Shown here: piece by piece, positions 6,197 to 12,205 of the stretch | Layout: every line of letters starts with the position of its first letter | Position numbering within the stretch: position 1 is the stretch's first letter | Source of the DNA: Thermoplasmata archaeon | GTDB taxonomy: Archaea > Thermoplasmatota > Thermoplasmata > Thermoplasmatales > Thermoplasmataceae | Reading direction: 5' to 3' | DNA: 12,205 nt | Assembly: GCA_021806355.1 (NCBI GenBank) | Contig: JAJZXT010000051.1 | Coordinates: 1 to 12,205, forward strand | Program-made: the position numbers and the translations under genes | The notes under the pieces: generated by a model | Seen by the model: only the letters and a program-made list of their open reading frames with translations | Told to the model about the DNA's origin: nothing | The model's database searches: none

Positions 6197-7204
6197 TTAT
6201 GATAAAATTCTTTTTGATTGATACAGATAGTGGAGATATGATGTAACCTTTGGAGATAGGAATGAAAATGCCATAAGGATGGAGAGAAAGAGAAATATCC
6301 TGTCCTTTATGTCAAAATAACTTCGATAGAGGTTGATAGCAGCGCTTGCCCTTCTAATTCTTTTACCGCGGCAGTCATAAAGCAGGATATTTTCCACATT
6401 GTGCGTTTTCTGAATCTCAATATACTGTTTTAATGTATTACTCTTTTCAACTGCCCTTTCTAATTGCAGAAGAACATTGAATGTGTTTTCAAAAAATTTC
6501 AATTTTCTCTGGCAATATTCGTGAAAATCGGATTTTATTCCTGTTATGCTCTCATGTAGCCTGTACCTTGTCAGCTCCTCACTGGAAAGCAGGATGCTTC
6601 CAGTCCTTGCCGCTGAAAGAATAAAGAAAACCCTGTCGAGGCTGAATGAGGTTGAATTAACAAAGTCAAGAAATTCAGCAGCTGCCTTCTTTCTAATAGC
6701 AATGCAGCTCATGTACCAATCCCCCCTAAGCCTTGATAGCACGCGAAGTTCAGCAAGATTTTCCAGAGGAGTTTTGATAAGAAACTGATCATTGCCTTTC
6801 CTTGAATTCTTCAGTTCTTTAATTTCAGCACCAGATTCATTAAGTGGAATTATCCCATTATGAAAATAATTCAGGCCTTTGTTTTCCTTGAACACTCCAA
6901 TAATCCTATCTATCTTTTGAGGCACAAATTCATCATCATCATCAAGAAACGCAATTATCTCTCCCTTGCTGCTTTTAATGCCCTCAGACAGTTTTGCTCC
7001 AAAGGATTTGCTATCTGTAAGAACGTTCAATATGTTGTTACTGGAAAGAAAATCATCAATCTCTCTATCAAGGTAATTCTTGACAACTATTATCTCAAGA
7101 AGATTACGATTAACAGATTGTCTCAGGAGCGAGTTTATGGCGCCCTTCAGGTACTTCTTCCTGTCATGTGCTGTTACCACTACTGAAACCTGAACTGATG
7201 CCAT
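6197..7204 (-). CDS. Family 2 glycosyltransferase with C-terminal hydrophobic segment
   Basis: This 335-residue protein has an N-terminal GT-A domain: VSVVVTAHDRKKYLKGAINSLL at about 6-27, then FLDDDDEF at 87-93 carrying the metal-binding DXD. The usual DDGS after the second strand is replaced by VVKNYLDREID at 41-51, a variant that still keeps a sugar-nucleotide-site shape. The domain continues with LRGDWYMSCIAIRK at about 159-172 and a basic helical region. A hydrophobic stretch at about 303-317 (IFLFLSILMAFSFL) near the C-terminus could anchor it to the membrane. The ATG lies one base after the stop of the epimerase gene, so the two are probably co-transcribed and translationally coupled. 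It likely adds a sugar to a surface glycan or glycolipid; donor and acceptor are unknown. Confidence 0.8.
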   Translation of the reverse strand: MASVQVSVVVTAHDRKKYLKGAINSLLRQSVNRNLLEIIVVKNYLDREIDDFLSSNNILNVLTDSKSFGAKLSEGIKSSKGEIIAFLDDDDEFVPQKIDRIIGVFKENKGLNYFHNGIIPLNESGAEIKELKNSRKGNDQFLIKTPLENLAELRVLSRLRGDWYMSCIAIRKKAAAEFLDFVNSTSFSLDRVFFILSAARTGSILLSSEELTRYRLHESITGIKSDFHEYCQRKLKFFENTFNVLLQLERAVEKSNTLKQYIEIQKTHNVENILLYDCRGKRIRRASAAINLYRSYFDIKDRIFLFLSILMAFSFLSPKVTSYLHYLYQSKRILS

Positions 7205-7205
7205 T

Positions 7206-7979
7206 TCAATCTTCCATACCCATGAGCCGCTCCATCACTCTTCTTATCCCCTCCTGAAGATTCATTGGATTTATTGGAAGGGGCTTTGCAGCTACCAATG
7301 ATGGAGCTTCCCTGAGCAGGAACTCCTTTTCTTCCCTAATGACCCTACGGCCAGTAATTTTTTCAACCATCTGTATGAGTGAGTTAATGCTGGTACCAAC
7401 TCCCGTTCCGACTTCATATTCTCCCGGTTTTATTTCACCATCTATGATTCTGGCAATGCATTTCACAAGATCATCAACATGAACAAAATCACGAACCTGG
7501 TTTCCTCCTCCATATACGGGGATTGGAGTTTCATTCAGTGCGGCATTTGTAAATAAGTAAACGGCTCCTTTTCTTGATGTTTCTCCATAGATATTGAATA
7601 ATTTAAGAATAACGGATCTGGTGTTATACAATCTCTCATACAGGGAAATCCACTCAACACCATTTTTCTTGGAAAGTGAATATGGATTTGTCGCCTCTGC
7701 CACGGATCCAGAAGTGGGAAACACAAATATGGCGTCCTCCAGCCGGGCTTTTTCGAGAAATTTAAGAGTCAGTGACAATCCATCATTGAAGTATTCATAT
7801 GGTGCATTGATTGAATTTCTGATCAATGTTCTCGCTCCAAAATGCAAAATAATATCGTATTTCACGGCAGGAATAGGATCGCCAATGTCTATTCCATCAA
7901 TGTCATATCCCCTTTCCTTTAAGGTCTCATATATCCTGCTTCCAATAAATCCCTTATGCCCAGTGAGCAATACTTTCAT
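7206..7979 (-). CDS. NAD-dependent sugar epimerase/dehydratase (extended SDR), short form
   Basis: This is an extended short-chain dehydrogenase that acts on nucleotide sugars, with NAD bound at TGHKGFIG (6-13). Other landmarks are the strand and adenine-side motif LHFGAR at 45-50, PTSGSV at 88-93 with the catalytic serine region, the YxxxK pair Y100 and K104, LKLFNIYGE at 126-133, and VRDFVHVDDL at 162-171. At 257 residues it is shorter than the usual 300-340: the segment between the Rossmann core strands is trimmed, and the C-terminal stretch before NLQEGIRRVMERL lacks the usual D-x-S-K-A helix. The core active site is complete, so it is probably functional. UDP-glucose/galactose epimerase, a GDP- or dTDP-sugar enzyme, or a heptose epimerase all remain possible. 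It heads the minus-strand glycan genes from its own TATA box and is followed one base later by a glycosyltransferase. Confidence 0.83.
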   Translation of the reverse strand: MKVLLTGHKGFIGSRIYETLKERGYDIDGIDIGDPIPAVKYDIILHFGARTLIRNSINAPYEYFNDGLSLTLKFLEKARLEDAIFVFPTSGSVAEATNPYSLSKKNGVEWISLYERLYNTRSVILKLFNIYGETSRKGAVYLFTNAALNETPIPVYGGGNQVRDFVHVDDLVKCIARIIDGEIKPGEYEVGTGVGTSINSLIQMVEKITGRRVIREEKEFLLREAPSLVAAKPLPINPMNLQEGIRRVMERLMGMED

Positions 7980-8000
7980 GTCTGGGACATTGACGTTTAA

Positions 8001-8010
8001 GATATATTAT
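8001..8010 (-). promoter_or_regulatory. TATA-like box for the epimerase-led operon
   Basis: On the minus strand this reads ATAATATATC, centred about 26 nt before the ATG at 7979, the classic leaderless spacing. It lies only a few bases beyond the msrA stop, separating the redox genes from the glycan genes. Confidence 0.6.
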
Positions 8011-8012
8011 TT

Positions 8013-8567
8013 TCATTGAATATTGCCTTTCAGTTTTGAGCGAAAGTCTTTAGCGAGTTTCTTGAGTTTAGGTTCAATTACAAATCTGCAGTATGGGCTC
8101 TCCCGGTTGTTCTCATAATAATCCCTGTGGTAATTTTCTGAAGGGTAAAATTCCGACATTCCCTCTACTGACGTTACTATGGGCTTCTCAAAAATCTTCC
8201 TTTCTTCAATCTCCTTTATGAATTTTTCTGAGATTTCTTTCTGTTCCACTGATGAATAGAATATCACGGATCGATACTGTTCGCCCACATCTGCGCCCTG
8301 CCTGTTCAGCGAAGTGGGATCATGAGTCTGAAAGAAAATTTCCAATATATCAGTAAACGAAATTTCATTCGGATCATAGTCAATTTTTATGACTTCAGCG
8401 TGCCCGGTTTTCCCGGAACAAACTTCTTCATATGTAGGATTCTTTCTTGAACCTCCACTATATCCTGAAACCACAGATTTTATTCCCTTAACTCTATCAA
8501 AGATTGCTTCTGTGCACCAGAAGCATCCACCTCCTAGAAGTACTGTGGCAAAATTCCCAGATTCCAT
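8013..8567 (-). CDS. msrA: Peptide methionine sulfoxide reductase MsrA
   Basis: It reduces the S epimer of methionine sulfoxide in proteins and of free methionine sulfoxide. From the chosen start it has 184 residues, with GGGCFWCTE at 12-20 (catalytic C15), GYSGG at 35-39, YEEVCSGKTGHAEV at about 46-59, QTHDPTS and QGADVGEQYRS, and the C-terminal PYCRFVIEPK, where C160 is probably the resolving cysteine. An ATG six codons earlier (8585) also gives an open frame. I prefer 8567 because it lies one base after the msrB stop (TGA-c-ATG) and has GGAG seven bases upstream, which implies coupled translation. With msrB it forms a two-gene oxidative-repair operon. Electrons would come from a thioredoxin-like system not seen here. 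Confidence 0.95.
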   Translation of the reverse strand: MESGNFATVLLGGGCFWCTEAIFDRVKGIKSVVSGYSGGSRKNPTYEEVCSGKTGHAEVIKIDYDPNEISFTDILEIFFQTHDPTSLNRQGADVGEQYRSVIFYSSVEQKEISEKFIKEIEERKIFEKPIVTSVEGMSEFYPSENYHRDYYENNRESPYCRFVIEPKLKKLAKDFRSKLKGNIQ

Positions 8568-8568
8568 G

Positions 8569-8931
8569 TCAGCTCTCCGGAACAAATACTAATGATATGG
8601 AATTGACACAGTGCCTTGTATTCTTTGAGGTAAAGCCCTCATTCAGGAAAACATGTCCAAGGTGTGCTCCGCAAGAATTGCATTGGATTTCTGTCCTCGT
8701 GCCATCATCATCTGGCAATCTTCTAATTGCTCCTTCAATTTCCTCGTCAAAGCTTGGCCAGCCACATCCCGAGTTAAATTTTCTATCTGATTTGTAAAGT
8801 GGGGAATTGCATCTTTTACAGAGGTAAGTACCCCTGGAAAAGTTTCCCTCGTATTCTCCGGAATATGGCATTTCCGTTCCTTTCTTTAGGATAACACTTT
8901 CTTCTTCAGGCGTCAGTTTCCTGTAATCCAT
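8569..8931 (-). CDS. msrB: Peptide methionine (R)-S-oxide reductase MsrB
   Basis: It reduces the R epimer of protein-bound methionine sulfoxide, complementing MsrA. The 120-residue protein is a complete SelR domain. Zinc is held by C38/C41 (CKRC) and C84/C87 (CNSC). The recycling cysteine is probably C56 in GCGWPSF, and the catalytic residue is C108 in RHCVNS, a cysteine rather than selenocysteine. The GAHLGHVF signature at 88-95 is present. There is no signal peptide, so it acts in the cytoplasm. It is the first gene of msrB-msrA, starts about 24 nt after a strong TATA-like box and is divergent from the alcohol dehydrogenase gene. Confidence 0.96.
   Translation of the reverse strand: MDYRKLTPEEESVILKKGTEMPYSGEYEGNFSRGTYLCKRCNSPLYKSDRKFNSGCGWPSFDEEIEGAIRRLPDDDGTRTEIQCNSCGAHLGHVFLNEGFTSKNTRHCVNSISLVFVPES
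8575..8578 (-). promoter_or_regulatory. Ribosome binding site deciding the msrA start
   Basis: GGAG on the minus strand ends seven bases before the ATG at 8567, inside the last codons of msrB. It fits internal operon genes using Shine-Dalgarno contact while first genes here look leaderless. Confidence 0.55.
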
Positions 8932-8950
8932 ACTCTTTCATGCGTTAAGA

Positions 8951-8960
8951 ATATATAATA
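8951..8960 (-). promoter_or_regulatory. TATA-like box for msrB-msrA
   Basis: On the minus strand this reads TATTATATAT, centred about 24 nt before the msrB ATG. It is one of the strongest boxes in the window and indicates a leaderless or near-leaderless mRNA. Confidence 0.6.
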
Positions 8961-8974
8961 CTGAATAAACAAAT

Positions 8975-8984
8975 TTTTTTAATT
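8975..8984 (+). promoter_or_regulatory. Candidate TATA-like box for the alcohol dehydrogenase gene
   Basis: An AT-only stretch (TTTTTTAATT) lies about 30 nt before the ATG at 9010. It is back to back with the msrB box (8951-8960), so the two units fire outward from the same short region. Confidence 0.4.
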
Positions 8985-8988
8985 GTGA

Positions 8989-9005
8989 ATCAATATTGCA
9001 TTGAT
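8989..9005 (+). repeat. Inverted repeat between the promoter and ATG of the dehydrogenase gene
   Basis: ATCAAT and ATTGAT are perfect 6-base arms around a 5-base spacer. The repeat covers the 20 bases before the ATG at 9010, where a bound repressor would block a leaderless transcript. The operator role is inferred from position. A 6-base repeat in AT-rich DNA can arise by chance. Confidence 0.35.
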
Positions 9006-9009
9006 AGTA

Positions 9010-10059
9010 ATGATAAAAGCGAAAGGGTTCGGAGTGAAATCGCATGGAGAAACATTTAAGCCGCTGGAAATCGAAAGGAGGGAAGTTGGTGAAAATGATG
9101 TCATGATCCAGATATTGTATTGCGGAATATGCCATTCAGATGTCCATCAGGTCAGGAATGATTGGGGCGGTTCCAGTTATCCTATCGTACCTGGACACGA
9201 AATCGTGGGAAAAATTACTGCAGTTGGAAAATACTCCAGGGATCTTAAAGTTGGAGATTATGTTGGTGTTGGATGCATGGTTGATTCATGCGGGGAATGC
9301 CAATCTTGCAAAAGCGGCTATGAACAGCAGTGTGATAAAGAGACCGTTTGGACCTATAACTCGGTGGATTCATTAACAGGTAAAACAACCTTTGGTGGAT
9401 ATTCTGACATAATTACAGTCAATAGTAGATTCGTTATAAGGATTGGCACCGATAAAGACCTTGCAGGCATAGCACCGATTCTCTGCGCAGGTGTCACAAC
9501 GTATTCTCCGTTAAAAAAGTTCGGTGCAGGGCCCGGAAAGCATGTTGCTGTTGTCGGGCTTGGAGGCCTTGGACATATGGCAGTGAAATTAGCAAGAGCC
9601 ATGGGAGCAGAAGTGACCGTCCTTACATCCTCTGAATCGAAGCAGGATGATGCCAGAAGGCTTGGGGCAAGCAGATCAATTGTGTACCACAATAAGGAAG
9701 ATATCAGGAAGTCAGGGTACTCATTTGACATCATAGTGGACACGATTCCTGCCAATCATGATATAAACACCCTAATCTCAACCTTGAAGCCTAATGGAAC
9801 ACTGGTTCTCGTCGGACTCCCTGAAAGATCGGTGAAGTATTCTCTGTCACCTCCCATACTGATGGATTCTAACAGGGCGATTGCAGGATCAAACATTGGG
9901 GGGATCCCAGAAACTCAGGCAGTAATAGATTTCTGCGTCAAGAATAATATACGATCGGACATAGAGTTGATCTCTTTCTCTTATCTTGACAAGGCTTACG
10001 AAAGAATAATGAATAATGATGTTAAATACAGGTTTGTCATAGATAATTCAACAATTTGA
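9010..10059 (+). CDS. Zinc-dependent alcohol dehydrogenase / aldehyde reductase (YahK/CAD type)
   Basis: This is a medium-chain dehydrogenase of 349 residues that probably reduces aldehydes or oxidises alcohols in the cytoplasm. Catalytic zinc ligands are C41 in GICHSD, H63-E64 in PGHE and C159 in LCAG. The structural zinc is held by C94, C97, C100 and C108. The coenzyme-binding Rossmann motif is GLGGLG at 183-188, followed by VLTSSESK at about 204-211; serines there instead of an acidic residue suggest NADP(H), as in cinnamyl-alcohol dehydrogenase relatives. All metal ligands are present. A TTG at 9001 would add three residues, but the ATG (MIKAKGFG) fits the family N-terminus and the TTG lies inside an inverted repeat. 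The gene is divergent from msrB-msrA and transcribed alone. The substrate is unknown. Confidence 0.92.
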   Translation: MIKAKGFGVKSHGETFKPLEIERREVGENDVMIQILYCGICHSDVHQVRNDWGGSSYPIVPGHEIVGKITAVGKYSRDLKVGDYVGVGCMVDSCGECQSCKSGYEQQCDKETVWTYNSVDSLTGKTTFGGYSDIITVNSRFVIRIGTDKDLAGIAPILCAGVTTYSPLKKFGAGPGKHVAVVGLGGLGHMAVKLARAMGAEVTVLTSSESKQDDARRLGASRSIVYHNKEDIRKSGYSFDIIVDTIPANHDINTLISTLKPNGTLVLVGLPERSVKYSLSPPILMDSNRAIAGSNIGGIPETQAVIDFCVKNNIRSDIELISFSYLDKAYERIMNNDVKYRFVIDNSTI

Positions 10060-10084
10060 TCTCTTGGATATATATTTTTAAAAT

Positions 10085-10120
10085 AAATTTAGCGTCTTGA
10101 GCTAAATTCTCTTAAATTTT
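10085..10120. terminator. Hairpin with flanking T-run between convergent genes
   Basis: AATTTAGC (10086-10093) and GCTAAATT (10101-10108) are perfect 8-base arms around a 7-base loop, followed on the + strand by a T-rich tract at 10116-10120. On the opposite strand the hairpin is also followed by a T-rich stretch. It sits in the 73-base gap between the dehydrogenase and peptidase genes and can serve both. Confidence 0.55.
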
Positions 10121-10132
10121 TATTGAAAAATT

Positions 10133-12124
10133 TCACCAAATGGATATTTTCTCATGATTCACATCCGTTAGCTGCTTGCCCAAGTCCTTAAATGCCGGGA
10201 AAAAACCTTCATGATTGTAGGCTGGCAGAGATCCCCTCAATTCATTGGGTGCATGCGGATCGACGGTGACTAACAATTTCAGGTATTCGGGCCTAATGTT
10301 TTCAGCCCATATTTGAGCCCACGATAAAAAGAATCTCTGTTCCGGAGTGAACCCGTCAATATCATGTCTTTTGCTCTTATTTTCATTTAGATGGCGCTCA
10401 AGGGCTGCAAACGCGATGCTGACGCCTCCAAGATCAGCGATATTCTCACCAACTGTCCTATCCCCATGGACAAAAACACCAGGAAGTATTTCCTTGGAAC
10501 TGTAAAGATCTATCACCCTTTTTGCCCTGTTATTGAATTCTGTCTTATCCTTCTCTTCCCACCATTCATTAATATTGCCTTCGGAGTCATACATTCTTCC
10601 CTGATCATCATATCCATGTGTTATTTCGTGAGAGATGACACCCCCTATTGCACCATAGTTTACTGCTTCATCCATGGTTGGATCAAAGAATGGTGGTTGG
10701 AGGATCCCAGCGGGAAAAACAATTTCATTATCCGTCGGGGAGAAATAAGCATTGACTGTTGGAGGCGGCATTTCCCACTCCTCCTTGTCAACCCTGTTTC
10801 CAACTCTCCCGAATGTCCTGTTTATTTCAAACTGAATAGCCCTCTGGACATTCCCGAATAAATCATTGGGATCAATGCTTAAAAGCGAGTAATCCCTGAA
10901 TTTTGTGGGAAATCCTATCTTCGTTCTAAACGCTGCAAATTTTTTTAGTGCAAGTTTCTTTGTGCTCTCACCCATCCAGTCAAGATGCTCCAGTTTCTCC
11001 TTGAAGACTGACTTTATGTCATTAACCATTTCCTCGACTTTCCTTTTAGATTCCTCTGGAAAGAATTTCTCCACATAGATCTTTCCAAGTGCTTCCCCCA
11101 TACACGAATTTATTAATTTTACGGCCTTCTTCCACCTCAATTCCGGTTCCTTTAAGCCCATCAATTTCTTTCCATAGAAATTGAATGATTCAAGTTCCAT
11201 TTCACTATTGAGGAAGGGTGCAGCCGAAATGATAACTTTCAGTGCCAGATAAGACTTGATAATTTCAAGATCGGTCTTCTCAAGGATCTCGTCAAGTGAC
11301 TTAAAAAACTCAGGTTGCCCAACAATAACATAAGGAGTTTCTGGGACGTTGAGCTGCTCCATTAAATTTCCAAGATCAAAGAATTTGAAAACCTTGTGAA
11401 TATCATGCCTCTCTACCCGATTATAATTTCTTTCTTCATCTCTCAAGTCCTCATTGCTCCGGCTTGCCTCAGCAATGCTCTTTTCCATTGATATTATCTT
11501 TTCCGCTGTTTTTCCATCGTAATCATTCAGTCCCACAAGGAGAAACATTTTTTCAACAAATTTGGAAAACTCATCAAGTATGGATTTATTTGATTCGTTA
11601 ATGTAATGATCCCGGTTTGGAAGTGATAGGCCTCCCTGCTCGAAATAAAACGCATATATTGAACTGTCCTTTTTATCCGAGTTTGACGACATGCTGAAAA
11701 ATGTGGAAATTCCGTTCTTTGATAAATCTAGAACTTTTTCATAGATTGACTCTTTTGACGTGATTTCAGATATTTCTTTCAATACACCTTCAATCGGTGA
11801 AAGCTTCTTTCCTTCAATTAATTTTGTATTCATTACAGATTTGTAAAGGTCACCAATTTTCCTGACATTATCATCCATAGATTGAGAATTGCCTGCACAC
11901 TCAAGCACAATATCATGAAGCTTGCCTAGATTTCTCTCTGACAGTTCGTCAAATGAACCCCAAGCTGGTTTATCATCCGGAATCTCATTGTTCTTAAGCC
12001 AGCTTCCATTTGCATAATTATAGAAATCAGTTAAAGGATCAAAGGAGCTATCTATGTTCTTCGTTGAGAATCTTCTATCAGTATCAATTTTCACATCATT
12101 TTTCGTGTTGTATTCAATACCCAT
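10133..12124 (-). CDS. pepO: M13 family zinc metallopeptidase (neprilysin/PepO-like)
   Basis: This 663-residue endopeptidase of the neprilysin family most likely degrades peptides. It is full length for bacterial PepO types. The N-terminal half carries the family start DFYNYANGSWLKNNEIP at about 33-49. The catalytic half shows NAYFSP at 458-463, VISHEITHGYDDQG at 496-509 with zinc ligands H499 and H503 and catalytic E500, GENIADLGG at 559-567 with third ligand E560 and D564, then H624 and R630 matching the substrate-binding His and Arg of neprilysin, and a terminal tryptophan at the usual place. There is no N-terminal signal peptide or membrane anchor, so it should be cytoplasmic, unlike animal neprilysins. 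It is transcribed alone. The ATG at 12124 sits 27 nt after a TATA box. M13 is mainly bacterial and eukaryotic, so acquisition by transfer is possible but not shown here. Confidence 0.96.
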   Translation of the reverse strand: MGIEYNTKNDVKIDTDRRFSTKNIDSSFDPLTDFYNYANGSWLKNNEIPDDKPAWGSFDELSERNLGKLHDIVLECAGNSQSMDDNVRKIGDLYKSVMNTKLIEGKKLSPIEGVLKEISEITSKESIYEKVLDLSKNGISTFFSMSSNSDKKDSSIYAFYFEQGGLSLPNRDHYINESNKSILDEFSKFVEKMFLLVGLNDYDGKTAEKIISMEKSIAEASRSNEDLRDEERNYNRVERHDIHKVFKFFDLGNLMEQLNVPETPYVIVGQPEFFKSLDEILEKTDLEIIKSYLALKVIISAAPFLNSEMELESFNFYGKKLMGLKEPELRWKKAVKLINSCMGEALGKIYVEKFFPEESKRKVEEMVNDIKSVFKEKLEHLDWMGESTKKLALKKFAAFRTKIGFPTKFRDYSLLSIDPNDLFGNVQRAIQFEINRTFGRVGNRVDKEEWEMPPPTVNAYFSPTDNEIVFPAGILQPPFFDPTMDEAVNYGAIGGVISHEITHGYDDQGRMYDSEGNINEWWEEKDKTEFNNRAKRVIDLYSSKEILPGVFVHGDRTVGENIADLGGVSIAFAALERHLNENKSKRHDIDGFTPEQRFFLSWAQIWAENIRPEYLKLLVTVDPHAPNELRGSLPAYNHEGFFPAFKDLGKQLTDVNHEKISIW

Positions 12125-12145
12125 TCATGTCTAAGCGGTATATGA

Positions 12146-12155
12146 TAAATATAAT
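12146..12155 (-). promoter_or_regulatory. TATA-like box for the M13 peptidase gene
   Basis: On the minus strand this reads ATTATATTTA, centred about 27 nt before the ATG, giving a leaderless transcript. The remaining bases to 12205 show nothing recognisable. Confidence 0.55.
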
Positions 12156-12205
12156 TTTTCAAGCGGACTGAACAATATAGCGTCAAAATCCGATTAGCTT
12201 ATCTT

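Noticed and set aside
7594..8019. A 141-codon open frame on the + strand across the epimerase gene
   Set aside because: It is antisense to the epimerase motifs and to its promoter, with no domain signature or start signal.
8568..8585. Longer MsrA start at 8585 overlapping msrB
   Set aside because: The ATG at 8567 has a Shine-Dalgarno-like GGAG and a one-base gap after the msrB stop, and the six extra residues match no family feature.
9354..9755. A 133-codon minus-strand frame inside the dehydrogenase gene
   Set aside because: It is the complement of the conserved Rossmann region and shows no independent features.
10391..10861. A 156-codon open frame on the + strand inside the M13 peptidase gene
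   Set aside because: It lies wholly antisense to a gene with every catalytic motif intact, and its translation is low-complexity hydrophobic and cysteine-rich with no recognisable domain.
12113..12127. A four-codon upstream frame (ATG AAT GGG TAT TGA) overlapping the start of the M13 gene
   Set aside because: The TATA box spacing places the transcript start at about the main ATG, so this ATG is probably not transcribed. The overlap is likely chance.

Overview
The window looks like chromosomal DNA of an acidophilic euryarchaeon, most likely Thermoplasmatales or a close relative; this is inferred from gene content and style, not from a marker alignment. The signs are moderate to low GC, an archaeal-type IleRS, a RaSEA-like radical SAM protein (archaeosine is specific to archaeal tRNA), and AT-rich TATA-like boxes about 22-32 nt upstream of most first genes with almost no 5' leader, i.e. 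mainly leaderless transcription. Shine-Dalgarno-like sequence appears mainly inside operons. Genes fill nearly all of the window. No tRNA, rRNA or CRISPR array is visible, and no stretch over 300 bases lacks a gene.

Region 1 (1-about 111, + strand) is the right end of an IS200/IS605-type element. It is a locally GC-rich block (36 of 60 in the first 60 bases) that reads as the C-terminus of a TnpB and also folds as the 3' scaffold of an omega (reRNA) RNA. It abuts the 3' end of ileS so closely that the ileS stop codon lies within the apparent IS end, and the presumed guide is the antisense strand of the last ileS codons.

Region 2 (108-4719) concerns tRNA. It holds ileS (minus strand), a small possible winged-helix protein just upstream of it, and a divergent RaSEA-type radical SAM protein.

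Region 3 (4804-7979) is a sugar and glycan island. A DPM1-like dolichyl-phosphate mannosyltransferase (+) converges on a minus-strand set made of a short NAD-dependent sugar epimerase, a second GT2 glycosyltransferase one base downstream, and a GmhA-type phosphoheptose isomerase that also has its own TATA-like box. Together they suggest sugar-nucleotide supply, lipid-linked sugar and glycosyl transfer for surface glycans or glycolipids; a heptose product is only a hypothesis.

Region 4 (8013-10059) is a stress and redox pair of units. msrB-msrA (minus, one base apart, methionine sulfoxide repair) is divergent from a zinc alcohol dehydrogenase/aldehyde reductase of the YahK/CAD type. They share a 78-bp control region with a short inverted repeat.

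Region 5 (10133-12124) is a full-length M13 (neprilysin/PepO) metallopeptidase without a signal peptide. It converges on the dehydrogenase across a hairpin-and-T-run terminator.
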